A stretch of DNA of 64,000 nucleotides from Liolophura sinensis (Eukaryota > Mollusca > Polyplacophora > Chitonida > Chitonidae): contig NC_088300.1 of NCBI RefSeq assembly GCF_032854445.1, positions 32,657,608-32,721,607 of the forward strand, given 5' to 3'. Positions 45,236-58,300 of this stretch are shown here, piece by piece. The position numbers and the translations under genes were made by a program. The notes beneath the pieces were generated by a model, which had not been told where the DNA came from, did not search any database, and saw only the letters and a program-made list of their open reading frames with translations. Numbering within the stretch: the stretch's first letter is position 1; each line of letters starts with the position of its first letter.

Positions 45236-45933
45236 GAGGGCGAATGAGTAAAATCATTATTCAAATCGTGCACCAGTCTATAATTGGTAGACAATCAAAA
45301 TATGTACCTCAGCTGCGCTTTGATTGAAACTGCTCATATATCCAACGTGGAGCTGCAATTCAACATGATGAATATCTGGTCCCAAGCTCCGGGTTAATAA
45401 CTAAGTCTAAAGGATTTGCACCTGGCGCCATCTACCGGCCATATTTGGGTGATATGAACAAGAGGATAATAGCCGTTATGGGTACCAAAACAAGGACATT
45501 CAAGCTCTCAACAGAACCGACACATTCCGCATAGTTTATTTAAAGTCATGCATATAGCTAACAATACAGAAATTATTATCGAAATAAATGTATGTCCATA
45601 TATGTTTTAATGCATTTTTTGACCTTTCATCTCCTCTTTACTTTTATAGTTTTATGTATATATTTCCACGTTTGGTGCTGTTTTCTACACTGTTTATACA
45701 CATTTATTATCCGTATAGTTAGTGGTTCTAGAACGTCAGTTATCCTGGTAGCTAAACAACCCCTGTAACACATCCAGTCGGGTTATGAGTAAGTTGTGCA
45801 ATCTGATGGCAAAAGGTAACGTGACTGTGAAGCATGCACTCATGTACAACGACTATTCCGTTGCTCACTTACACAAGGTATGTCCGCGCACGTGATCCCC
45901 GGGGAACCCTGTCTTCACCCGGGCGTGAATAGG

Positions 45934-45943
45934 TATATAAATA
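45934..45943 (+). promoter_or_regulatory. TATA box of the MOXD1-like gene
   Basis: TATATAAATA lies 90-99 bp upstream of the start codon at 46033. Transcription would begin near 45965, giving a 5'UTR of about 70 nt. The preceding 60 bases are GC-richer than the surroundings (CCCCGGGGAACC, CACCCGGGCG). Confidence 0.65.
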
Positions 45944-46032
45944 ACGGCTAGATTTGGTGTTCTGCACATACAAAAGAACGGCTAAGGTGCAGTCAAAAAC
46001 CGGGACAGTAAAGACGTAGACGTATATTTACG

Positions 46033-46308
46033 ATGTTTTCTCTGGGAATTTTTATGCTCTGTGTCGTTTATTCTGTATGTGCACACAGTTTGGGTGGAAA
46101 GTCCGACTCCTTCCCTCATCATGTGGTGTTGGATCCAGAAGAAAAATTCCACCTGTTTTGGAACTTTGACCACCATGAAATCATCTTTGAGGTTCAGGTG
46201 ATGACTCTGGGGTATGTAGGTTTGGGGTTCTCTCCCAATGGGGACATGACCGGCTCGGATATGGCGATCGGCTGGGTGGAGGACACCACAGGAAAAGCCA
46301 ATTTACAG
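46033..46308 (+). CDS. MOXD1-like exon 1: signal peptide and DOMON start
   Basis: 92 codons ending phase 0 at TTACAG|GTAACC. The hydrophobic leader (residues 1-17) is followed by LDPEEKFHLFWNFDHHEIIF and GYVGLGFSPNGDMTGSDMAI, the typical DOMON opening of DBH/MOXD1 proteins. The start is the first ATG after the TATA box. Confidence 0.93.
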
Positions 46309-49300
46309 GTAACCTGACAATGATCAATGGTTATAACGTTAGTCAGATGACAGGCAGATGAACGCAAAAAGTATTATTATAATTGATATCTTCAGCACAT
46401 GGGCCGATGGGCGTATAAACGGAACAGTTATACTTATTTAAATTGGGAGACAATAGCCGTCTACAGTGTCCATAAATCCAAAACCAAATAGCATAATAGC
46501 ACGATAGCGTTGTATAAATCAGAGGTCCAGTACAGATATGGTGAGGATTTGGCCCACATCGACAATATATGGCGGATACCGTATGAGATCAGTTATAGGA
46601 CGCCTATAGTGAACAAACACAAGGAGGTCTAACTTATCCTTCCCGTGCACACGAGTTTAGAGGATCACAAAGCCGTACACTCAGACTGACAAAATCATTT
46701 AGTTTTCAACCTTTCCGGAAAGAAAATGGACCCATTACTGACAGAAAAATTCATTCAAGAAGAAATAGTTCCGATTATGAATTGAATTCTTAATGTGAGG
46801 TTATAAGTGTGGATAATAGTAAAAGATAATGAAAGTTTTATCGTAATCGTCAGCTATACCCCTACCACTGAGGATTACTCAGGGCACTACACTAATAATG
46901 AAAGTTTGTCGTAATCGTTAGCTATACCCCTACCACTGAGGATTACTCAGGGCACTACACTAATAATGAAAGTTTGTCGTAATCGTTAACTATACCCCTA
47001 CCATTGAGGATTACTCAGGGCACTGCACTAATAATGAAAGTCTGTCATAATCGTCAGCTATACCGCTACCACTGAGGATTACTCAGGGCACTACACTAAT
47101 AATGAAAGTACGTTATAATCGTTAGCTATACCGCTACCACTGAGAATTAATCAGGGCACTACACTAATAATGAAAGTTTGTGTAATCGTTAGCTATACCG
47201 CTGCCACTGAGGATTAATCAGGGCAGTACACTAATAATGAAAGTTTGTCGTAATCGTTAGCTATACCCCTACCACTGAGGATTACTCAGGGCACTACACT
47301 AATAATGAAAGTTTGTCGTAATCGTTAACTATACCCCTACCATTGAGGATTACTCAGGGCACTGCACTAATAATGAAAGTCTGTCATAATCGTCAGCTAT
47401 ACCGCTACCACTGAGGATTACTCAGGGCACTACACTAATAATGAAAGTACGTTATAATCGTTAGCTATACCGCTACCACTGAGAATTAATCAGGGCACTA
47501 CACTAATAATGAAAGTTTGTGTAATCGTTAGCTATACCGCTGCCACTGAGGATTAATCAGAGCAGTACACTAATAATGAAAGTTTGTCGTAATCGTTAGC
47601 TATACCCCTACCATTGAGGATTACTCAGGGCACTACACTAATAATGAAAGTTTGTCGTAATCGTTAGCTATACCCCTACCACTGAGGATTACTCAGGGCA
47701 CTACACTAATAATGAAAGTACGTGATAATCGTTAGCTATACCGCTACCACTGAGGATTACTCAGGACACTACACTAATAATGAAAGTCTGTCATAATCGT
47801 TAGCTATACCGCTACCACTGAGGATTACTCAGGGCACTACACTAATAATGAAAGTCTGTCATAATCGTTAGCTATACCGCTACCACTGAGGATTACTCAG
47901 GGCACTACACTAATAATGAAAGTCTGTCATAATCGTTAGCTATACCGCTACCACTGAGGATTACTCAGGACACTACACTAATTATCGAGTTTTAACTGTC
48001 CATGGGAAAGTTATTAATTTGAAAAGTGTGTATATGGAAGAGCGAGTAAAAGGGAGCACTTTTTATTGAGGGCTGCTTCTTTTCTCTTTAAACTGGGTCA
48101 TATTCTGATCTAATGCACTCTGGTTGTTTCATTATTTTCTGCCCACTGGCATGAGTCATCCTGGCCTGAGTTTACTTGGCTTTAATATGCTGGCGGTTAG
48201 TACTTTTAACTGTGAATTTAACGTGGGATTTGCGGCATTTTATGGCAAGTATATTGTCAAACAGTACACCGAGCACTACACTAATAATGAAAGTTTGTCG
48301 TAATCGTTAGCTATACCCCTACCACTGAGGATTACTCAGGGCACTACACTAATAATGAAAGTTTGTGTAATCGTTAGCTATACCGCTACCACTGAGGATA
48401 ACTCAGGGCACTACACTAATAATGAAAGTTTGTCGTAATCGTCAGCTATACCCCTACCACTGAGGATTACTCAGGGCAGTACACTAATAATGAAAGTTTG
48501 TCGTAAACGTTAGCTATACCGCTACCACTGAGGATTACTCAGGGCACTACACTAATAATGAAAGTTTGTGTAATCGTTAGCTATACCGCTACCACCGAGG
48601 ATTACTCAGGGCAGTACACTAATAATGAAAGTTTGTCGTAATCGTTAGCTATACCGCTACCACTGAGAATTAATCAGGGCACTACACTAATAATGAAAGT
48701 TTGTCGTAATCGTTAGCTATACCCCTACCACTGAGGATTACTCAGGGCACTACACTAATAATGAAAGTTTGTGTAATCGTTAGCTATACCGCTACCACTG
48801 AGGATTACTCAGGGCACTACACTAATAATGAAAGTTTGTCGTAATCGTTAACTATACCCTTACCATTGAGGATTACTCAGGGCACTACACTAATAATGAA
48901 AGTCTGTCATAATCGTTAGCTATACCGCTACCACTGAGGATTACTCAGGACACTACACTAATTATCGAGTTTTAACTGTCCATGGGAAAGTTATTAATTT
49001 GAAAAGTGTGTATGTGGAAGAGCGAGTAAAAGGGAGCACTTTTTATTGAGGGCTGCTTCTTTTCTCTTTAAACTGGGTCATATTCTGATCTAATGCACTC
49101 TGGTTGTTTCATTATTTTCTGCCCACTGGCATGAGTCATCCTGGCCTGAGTTTACTTGGCTTTAATATGCTGGCGGTTAGTACTTTTAACTGTGAATTTA
49201 ACGTGGGATTTGCGGCATTTTATGGCAAGTATATTGTCAAACAGTACACCGAGCACTACACTAATAATGAAAGTTTGTCGTAATCGTTAGCTATACCCCT

Positions 49301-52300
49301 ACCACTGAGGATTACTCAGGGCACTACACTAATAATGAAAGTCTGTCATAATCGTCAGCTATACCCCTACCACTGAGGATTACTCAGGGCACTACACTAA
49401 TAATGAAAGTTTGTGTAATCGTTAGCTATACCGCTACCACTGAGGATAACTCAGGGCACTACACTAATAATGAAAGTTTGTCGTAATCGTCAGCTATACT
49501 CCTACCACTGAGGATTACTCAGGGCAGTACACTAATAATGAAAGTTTGTCGTAAACGTTAGCTATACCGCTACCACTGAGGATTACTCAGGGCACTACAC
49601 TAATAATGAAAGTTTGTGTAATCGTTAGCTATACCGCTACCACCGAGGATTACTCAGGGCAGTACACTAATAATGAAAGTTTGTCGTAATCGTTAGCTAT
49701 ACCGCTACCACTGAGAATTAATCAGGGCACTACACTAATAATGAAAGTTTGTCGTAATCGTTAGCTATACCCCTACCACTGAGGATTACTCAGGGCACTA
49801 CACTAATAATGAAAGTTTGTGTAATCGTTAGCTATACCGCTGCCACTGAGGATTAATCAGAGCAGTACACTAATAATGAAAGTTTGTCGTAATCGTTAGC
49901 TATACCCCTACCATTGAGGATTACTCAGGGCACTACACTAATAATGAAAGTTTGTCGTAATCGTTAGCTATACCCCTACCACTGAGGATTACTCAGGGCA
50001 CTACACTAATAATGAAAGTACGTGATAATCGTTAGCTATACCGCTACCACTGAGGATTACTCAGGACACTACACTAATAATGAAAGTCTGTCATAATCGT
50101 TAGCTATACCGCTACCACTGAGGATTACTCAGGGCACTACACTAATAATGAAAGTCTGTCATAATCGTTAGCTATACCGCTACCACTGAGGATTACTCAG
50201 GGCACTACACTAATAATGAAAGTCTGTCATAATCGTTAGCTATACCGCTACCACTGAGGATTACTCAGGGCACTACACTAATTATCGAGTTTTAACTGTC
50301 CATGGGAAAGTTATTAATTTGAAAAGTGTGTATATGGAAGAGAGAGTAAAAGGGAGCACTTTTTACTGAGGGCTGCTTCTTTTTTCTTTGAACTGAGTCA
50401 CATTCTGATCTAATGCACTCTGGTTGTTTCATTATTTTCTGCCCACTGGCATGAGTCATCCTGGCCTGAGTTTACTTGGCTTTAATATGCTGGCGGTTAG
50501 TACTTTTAACTGTGAATTTAACGTAGGATTTGCGGCATTTTATGGCAAGTAGGCCTACATGTATATTGTCAAACAGTCCACCGAGCAATCTTTACACTGA
50601 CTGAACTTATTGATCAGAATCTGCTTAAGCAAGCCCAAAGTTGAGCATTATTCCCGCGGTTGTTTATTCGCTGCTTGGTGAACCGTTACACTGACAAAAA
50701 ATTTACCCGGTAAATTCCCTTTCCTTTTATTAGTAAGTGGATCCGCTGGTGTTGTAAAGCTGAGGTTGATGCAATCGTTAGTCGATCACCCACTTCTCAG
50801 ATGCTCTTTGCATCTTGCTATATATCATGTATAATATTGTTGTAAATAAGGATGTGATGCATGTCTAATAAATTTATTTGAATATTAATTTGGTGTTTAT
50901 ATCCGAACACATGTATTTAATCTGAATTTTGATAACATTTACCAATACATTAATAACAAGAACATGATCAAACTCCAGACTGAACACATGAGTTAGCTGA
51001 AAAGGTCAAATTCTAGTGCAAATATATTTATTAAACATGTGCTACGTCATCATTCATAAAATTATTACACAAAGACAAAATATACCAAGGGATGGTCCCA
51101 TATACTCATCATACATAAATTATGTATGATGTGTCTATAGGTGTTTATCTCTTTTAAGAAAAATCGAAAAAATACTGAAGCACACACTTACCACTAACAT
51201 TTCGCACTCTTTCCTGTGAACTTTATGTAATTTGCATATTTTCTCCACCTTCAACAAATCTCGGATCGCATTGCAAATGAATCAGACTTTGAGGGGGGCA
51301 TAACTCGATCCATTCTAATGAAAGGACAGACTTCTTACAAATGTAAATAATTGAGAATGCTCAGATTCAGATAAAAGTTGATAGTCAATAGCTTCAAAGA
51401 TATCACACTGAAGCCACTTTCAGGGGGTGCGATTTGTTGCATTTCCTTATATAGTCCAATGAAAATGGGATAAACCCGCTGATTTGTATAGGATTTGTAG
51501 AATTCCGCATAGCCGTCATTGAATGTCAGTATCTCTGAGGGCCGTGCATGACGCCAGTCTATGTTATAAAACATTGTATCAGAAATTTCCAAGTCTAGAC
51601 ACTTCATACAAAGTGAAGTGAAGTGAAGTGAAGTTCAAATTGAAATTAAACGCCAAAATAAACGCTTAAAGGAGAAGAAAACTTAAAAACATGACACTGT
51701 AGGCTGAAAAGAGCACATTTTTTCTATCTGGTGGTGCCTGCTGCATAATTTTGCCATTTTTCCTCGCCATACACGTATAGCCTGAAAACGGCAAAGCTGG
51801 CATAAGTCGCTGAGTCCATCGCGTCCTCCATCTTTAACACCTGTAATTTATGCTGGGTGTGTGTTGCGTCTCAGCCATTGAGAATCGGAACCTACGTCCA
51901 ACATTCCGGTTTCCCGATCGTCAAGCGGAAAACGAACTGTACTGTTCGCTACCTTCAGGGAAGAAGAGTTCTACCGGAAATGTACGAACTGCACTTCGGT
52001 GGTTTCCGACGGCAATTCTCCGAACACAGAAGACTGCAGGACTAGTTCTTAGGCAAAATCGAGTCGCCCACAGCAACAAAAGTAAGCAGAATACTTACAG
52101 TATTGCTCCGCTTACATAGGTGGAGGCAACTGGATTACAATAACATAAACTTAACTAATGGGAAGAAATCTATATAGTGAACTGACTGAATTACACAAAG
52201 CGTTTAGTGTCTTTAATCATTTTGCAAACACTCAAAACAATGACCTCGTTAAGTTTTAAACTGACATCATGTTGTGCATATAATAATAACAATCAAGTGT

Positions 52301-55300
52301 TAATCTCTTCATCGTATCCAGAAACTTTGATTGTAACCATCATGACCTTCCTATGGTCAATAAACAATGGATAGTACATCAAAAAGTGATCAGCTGACTC
52401 ATCAAAACTGCCACATTGTCATGCAGCGGAATTTAAGATGTGTTCAGTGAACTACACCCATTTCGCAGTTGGCATAAGACTATATTTCAACGTCTTTCTC
52501 CAACACAGTACCATTTTGGGGGCTGAAATTTTTAATATTACAACTAAAGATATTTGTAACTTTAAATTGACTTTATGTCATTAGGTATAACTTATTCAAT
52601 GTCTTTTTGAATAACTCTGTTCTACAAAAAAGAAGGTTGTTAACTGAAGAGGATTCCTGCTGGGATATGGGTTGTACTTTTGCCTTGTTTGGGAATATGA
52701 CGAGAGAGGCAGGGAAATTGATTGTTTACTATTTTATGGAATGTAGAAAGGTGATGTATCTCGCGACGCATATGAAGCTGCAGTAGTCCAGATTCTTCTT
52801 ATAAAAACGCTGTACATGTATACCTGAAGTTAGGTCGGTTATTATTCGAACAGCAATTTCTGAATTTTTGGCAGTCGGTTTACGGCTTCGGGAGAGGTAG
52901 ATCCAAGATCACTCTTGGATCGAGTCAAGAGTTAAGACTTTAAAAGCTTGGCGCTTGGCGTTCAGCATGAAACGGATTGTGCAACGACTGGTTGACCCGT
53001 ATCAGTATAATGGCTCGGGCGCTGCCGGCTTTCATGCATTTGGTAAGTCGTCTCAGTGAAGCAGCACTAGATAAAAGAGCTGTGGAAATCCGTCACATTG
53101 CATGCACTCTAGGGTTTCCTTCGTCGTCATATGACTGAAAAATTGTTAAGTACGACGTTAAACCTCAAGCACTCACTCACTCACTCCAGTCGGTTTACAT
53201 CAGATTCTATCAAGTTATCCTACACAACATCTGCATACTGGTATTCTGTGCTGGGACCTACGCAACCTCTGTAATAATATCAAGACATTTCACTCCAATA
53301 TATACGTCCTCGAAAAACAAAAAAAGGTGAATTTCTTTTGTGCAGCGGTAAGTAACTGGTCGATGTGATTGTTCCATGTTCCCTGGTTATTTATTATGAC
53401 ACCTAGATGTTTATGGGTTATGCGCAACTCAATGCTTGATCCCCTGAATTCATAGGTAAGCGGCGAACGTCCGGAGGCAAGGAGGGAGTTCGCTTTTTTG
53501 TGCGTTAAAGTTAACCAACCATTGTTGAGCTCACCGATCAGTTGTACTTAAATTATTATTGAGTTATCGATAGCAAAATGGAATAAGTTTTTCCATATAA
53601 ACATCTGTCATACTTGTATCTTGAGACAGACTTATTCCAAAATTGATATCCGTTCCCACAAACTCACTCCTGATTAGTTATCTAATGTAGCTTTAGTATA
53701 GGTTACTTTGTAATGTGCATCGGACACGGCTTTTTGCAGCATGTTTTTGGAAAATTATGATGTGTTAAATATTTCATTTCCATGCATTCTCAAGTTTAAC
53801 CTTGAGAATAAGTTAATTTTTATAATTTCTTTTTTTTCCAATGAAAGGCAGTATTTGCTTAGTTGTTCACGATCTGCCACTTTCCACATACTGGGCCTTT
53901 GTTCTAATCAGGATTCCCTCTATAATATGTCATAAACTTAATACTTAGTGCTGGAAGCAGATTTATAGGCTATCCATATTTTGAGGCACACTTAACCACA
54001 TGTTGAGGAAGACTTATACATATCTAGAGCCAGCTAGACAGAATCGACGCTTATCAGCTGACAGTGGATATAGAGATTCCTTGGTCACGCTTGAATAAAA
54101 GCACCATTTCTGAACTTTAGAGGCTTGCGCAAGGCATAGCCTGGACTTGCCTATCTCTCACATCAGCCAGTCAGAATCGGTTCTGTATCCCTTTAAGGCA
54201 CGCTCGTAGGCCTACATATATCTTTTGTGGCAAACATCTGGGACTAATATAACAGCATTAGTAATAGGTATATAATAGTCCCAGCAAACATCTGGGACCA
54301 ATATAACAACATTAGTAAGAGGTATATATTAGTCCCAGCAAACATCTTAGACCAATATACCAGCGTTAGTAATAGGTATATATTAGTCCCAGCAAACATC
54401 TGGGACTAATATAATAGCGTTAGTAAGAGGTATATATTAGTCTCACCAAACATCTGGGACCAATATAACAGCATTAGTAAGAGGTATATATTAGTCCCAG
54501 CAAACATCTGGGACCAATATAACAGCGTTAGTAATAGGTATATATTAGTCCCAGCAAACATCTGGGACCAATATAACAGCATTAGTAAGAGGTATATATT
54601 AGTCCCAGCAAACATCTGGGACCAATATAACAGCGTTAGTAAGAGGTATATATTAGTCCCAGCAAACATGTACTGGACTGTGTTTAGTATAAAACAAAGG
54701 GAGATTTAATTGCTGACACACATTGTGATTAAACTAGATTCTGAGAAAAAGTCTGGAAACGTGCACCTGTTTCATGGTAGAATACCTGATGTTGACGAGT
54801 TCTGTGGGTAAACGTGTGACGTTTTGCCTATATTTAAAATGTTTAAGTATTCTAGAGGCATAAGGTGTCCTAAACAAAGGAATGCATACCATGTGAAACA
54901 CGCTATTTACACACAGTGATACTGGCATGCGGGACAGATGTGCGCATTTATTTGGTGACGTTTTACGTCTAAGACGAGGCGTTTTTATCATTGTAGTGAC
55001 ACGTACGCACTGTTTAAGATTCATTTATTTGGTATTCTTAAATTAATGTTTCGCTGAAAGTCCTCATTGTGCCTCTGGCCAGTGGATGTTTGGATCCATC
55101 CAGTTTAATTTCTTTCTCCCATTAAATTTTGTCATTGTGAAATAAGTGATTTGAAAAACAAATCAACGGTTTAAGTGCTCAGTATTTTTTCAGGATCGCT
55201 TTGCCCCCGGACGCTTTGAGCCTGTCGTTGACCTGATCTCTGACTACAAGCTGTTGAGCGGCTCTCAAAACGGTACACACACAATACTCAGGTTCAGTCG

Positions 55301-58300
55301 GCGGCTCAATCTCTGCTCAAAGGATGACTTCAGTATCAACGTAAGATATAGACATTTGTATTGCGCAAATACTGAAATAAAATTTTTACATTTTCTAAAA
55401 TAAATTACGGTAACGTATCAATATGAGAATATAATGTAAATGATAGAAGGGTAATCAGGAAGCTTTCTACTTTTAAAACGCATTTAAAATATGTTGGTCA
55501 TAAATCAACTACTAAATATTTAATTTAAAATTTAATGACGATTTTTATTTCGTGAACGAGCTTTATGGATCAAAAGTATGGGAGGAGGTATAGAAAGTCT
55601 GTTAGATCTGTTTCATTGAGATTTACCAAACGGAATTCCAATGACCTTCATAAAATCAATTTGGAACATTTCAGAATGACACGATCCGTGTTATCTGGGC
55701 TTACAGCGACTCTCAGCCTGGTCCGGATGGACACATATCATACCATTTGCAGAACAGAGGGACGAGGAGTATGTATCTGCTGACCTACAACCAGGATTTG
55801 CCACCATTACCCACTGATACCGTCACTCTGGATCTGGTCAACTCGAATGTGAGTACAAAATGGCACAAAATCGACACAAACTGTTCAAAGATGGCGGGAA
55901 AACAAGTCTAGCCAAAACTAGGTACTTAAAGTTTGTTTTATGTCTTACGGTCTCCTTAAGAGGATGGGTGGATAGAATAAGAGCTGGTTCCGGATTAGTT
56001 TGGGCACTACACACTGTGCAAATTCCAGCTGCAGATTGATCCTTAGATGTTTACACTGAAAATTACACCTCCCTTTATACACAAACTGAATATTTTTTGG
56101 AAATGTAAAAATAAATTTGTACATAATTTTTTTTCTCAGTGCGTAATTAACTCTGAATGTTTTTTGTGAAGACGACAAAGTAGTTTAGAGTGAGAAACGC
56201 ATGATGGATTACTGTGAGTCCTAAGAGGTAGACTATTTTGCATCAAGATCGCACACTATCGTATCGTTCCGCTTTTCTGTTTAGGTTCTCATCCCAGACA
56301 AGGACACCACCTACATGTGCACCTCCTTCAGGATCCCTGAACTGAGTGGTAAACACCATGTCATACAGGTAACAAACGCTCCATTTGACATTTACAAAAC
56401 ATAAATGTCTACAATATTGTGAGGCAAAGATTTTTTAGTGCAGGCGAATAATAATAAACATATTAATAATTTATATTTTCAATATAAGACTTCAAGATCT
56501 TAAAAAAATGTTTCTTCACAAAGCTGACAATAAGGGCATTTATCGCTAGCCGACTACCAACGACCCAGTAGCATCTAACACTTCCTAAAGTGTCTATTTT
56601 TAATTCATTTTAACACGCGTCTGAATTGTAAGCGGTATGCCGTGGGTTCAATCCCGACCGAAGTTTTCCCTAAGAATATAAAATTGTTTACATCAGCACT
56701 ATCTCGTTTTGGAACTGATCGATCCGGTGTAAGTATGATATAAAAGAATGATTAAAACATAACTTTACTTTGGTATTATTGAAGAAGCCATATCGTGGCA
56801 TATAGTGTATTGTAACCGGGTGGGCGTTGTGTCTGGTGTCTTTGGCATTGCGTTCCAGTGCGACGCCACTGCAAATGTTCTGACATTGGTTCCGGCCTTT
56901 TACTACAAGGACACACCCTTGTGATATGATCAGAACATTACTGAAAGCGACGTTAAATAAGCAAAAATAAATAAACCATATATAAGCAAACGAACAATCC
57001 ATTTGTCTCACCCCGGTACTTCTGGTCCGCAGGTGGAGCCCGTGGTTCAGCCTGGTCGTGAGGCGGAAGTGCATCACATCGTCTTGCAAATCTGCACGTA
57101 CAACTCCAGTGCCAGTATCGGGGTGACCCACGAGTGTCGCCATCCAAACATGCCCCCAGAGTGGTGGACTTGCGCATCAGCCTACTTTGCGTGGGCCATT
57201 GGCGGAGGGGTAAGTCAAGTTGGATGGTTTCTTTTAATACTGTTTCCGTCATGATTTATTTTAATTCCAAATTCTAATGTGGTATATTGTATCGATACGA
57301 CCAAATATTTAGGTAGATCATTACACGGTTATGATTCCTTTTTAGCTCTCCTGTACATAGTATAGACGTGACTTATATCATACCTCGATCGTCGGTGTTG
57401 GCGTCCAGTAAAAAGGAAAGCGATGTTAAACAAAATGGTAGGGGTGGTACTGCATGTATTGACCTCAGCTTGCCATACATGTAAAGCACAATAACACGAG
57501 GGGCCGGGGTGGTGGGTTGAGGTGTTCTATCGCTGATGCCCTGTGTGCATATTAATTACGGTAAATTACGAAATTCACGACTTAATGTATTGTATATTAG
57601 AATCAGTGTTAAGGTAAATGTTAAGGGCGGTATCTCAAAAAGTACTCCATGTATTGAGCTGAAATTTCGCATTCATTTGTCTCCTCCACCAAATCTAAGT
57701 AAGTTTAATTCAGTTGATGAATGCTATGCTGAATTCACCAGTGATTGTTATGAAATTTCCTTTGGCTGATTTCATCTGTGGTTGTTCATCTGCTCTCCTC
57801 ATGCAGGTGCCAGTAGCCTTGCGTCTGAAACATCTGCTGAAAAAGGCCACAAATCTGATACAGATAGCTAATCAGCTATCCACGTACGTGGGGAGATCTT
57901 GCAGAAACCTGCGGATGGTCGTGCATGGGTTTTCCCCGGCTCTGCCCGGTTTTCTCCCACCATAATGCTGACCGCCGTCGTATAATGAACTATTCTTGAG
58001 CGCGGCGTAAAACACCAATCAAATGAATCACTAACTAAATAAGTAAATAAATGATAATCCAGAATGACCAGTGGAAAACATCGTGACATTGTAAAACTGT
58101 AACATGTTGCTGTTGTTGTAAAGTTACTGTGAATGAACGAAGCGGGATCGTGAATACGGGCAAAATTTTGACAAATTTGTTGATCGAGTATTAAGTGTGG
58201 ACACTATCTATGGTCAAATTGTGGGCGATAAGTGACGCCAGATATTGCTGACGTAGTTTTTATTTTATTGAAAATGCTACCCTCTATAGCCGCCAACCTT

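Noticed and set aside
46832-50281. CRISPR-like array (regular 68-bp repeats with variants)
   Set aside because: Units are contiguous with no unique spacers of constant length; the host is eukaryotic and there are no cas genes. It is a satellite.
51850-52119. 89-codon ORF (LRPTFRFPDRQAENELYCSL) as a gene
   Set aside because: No recognisable domain, no exon neighbours; an overlapping frame is equally open. Left as unassigned intron sequence.
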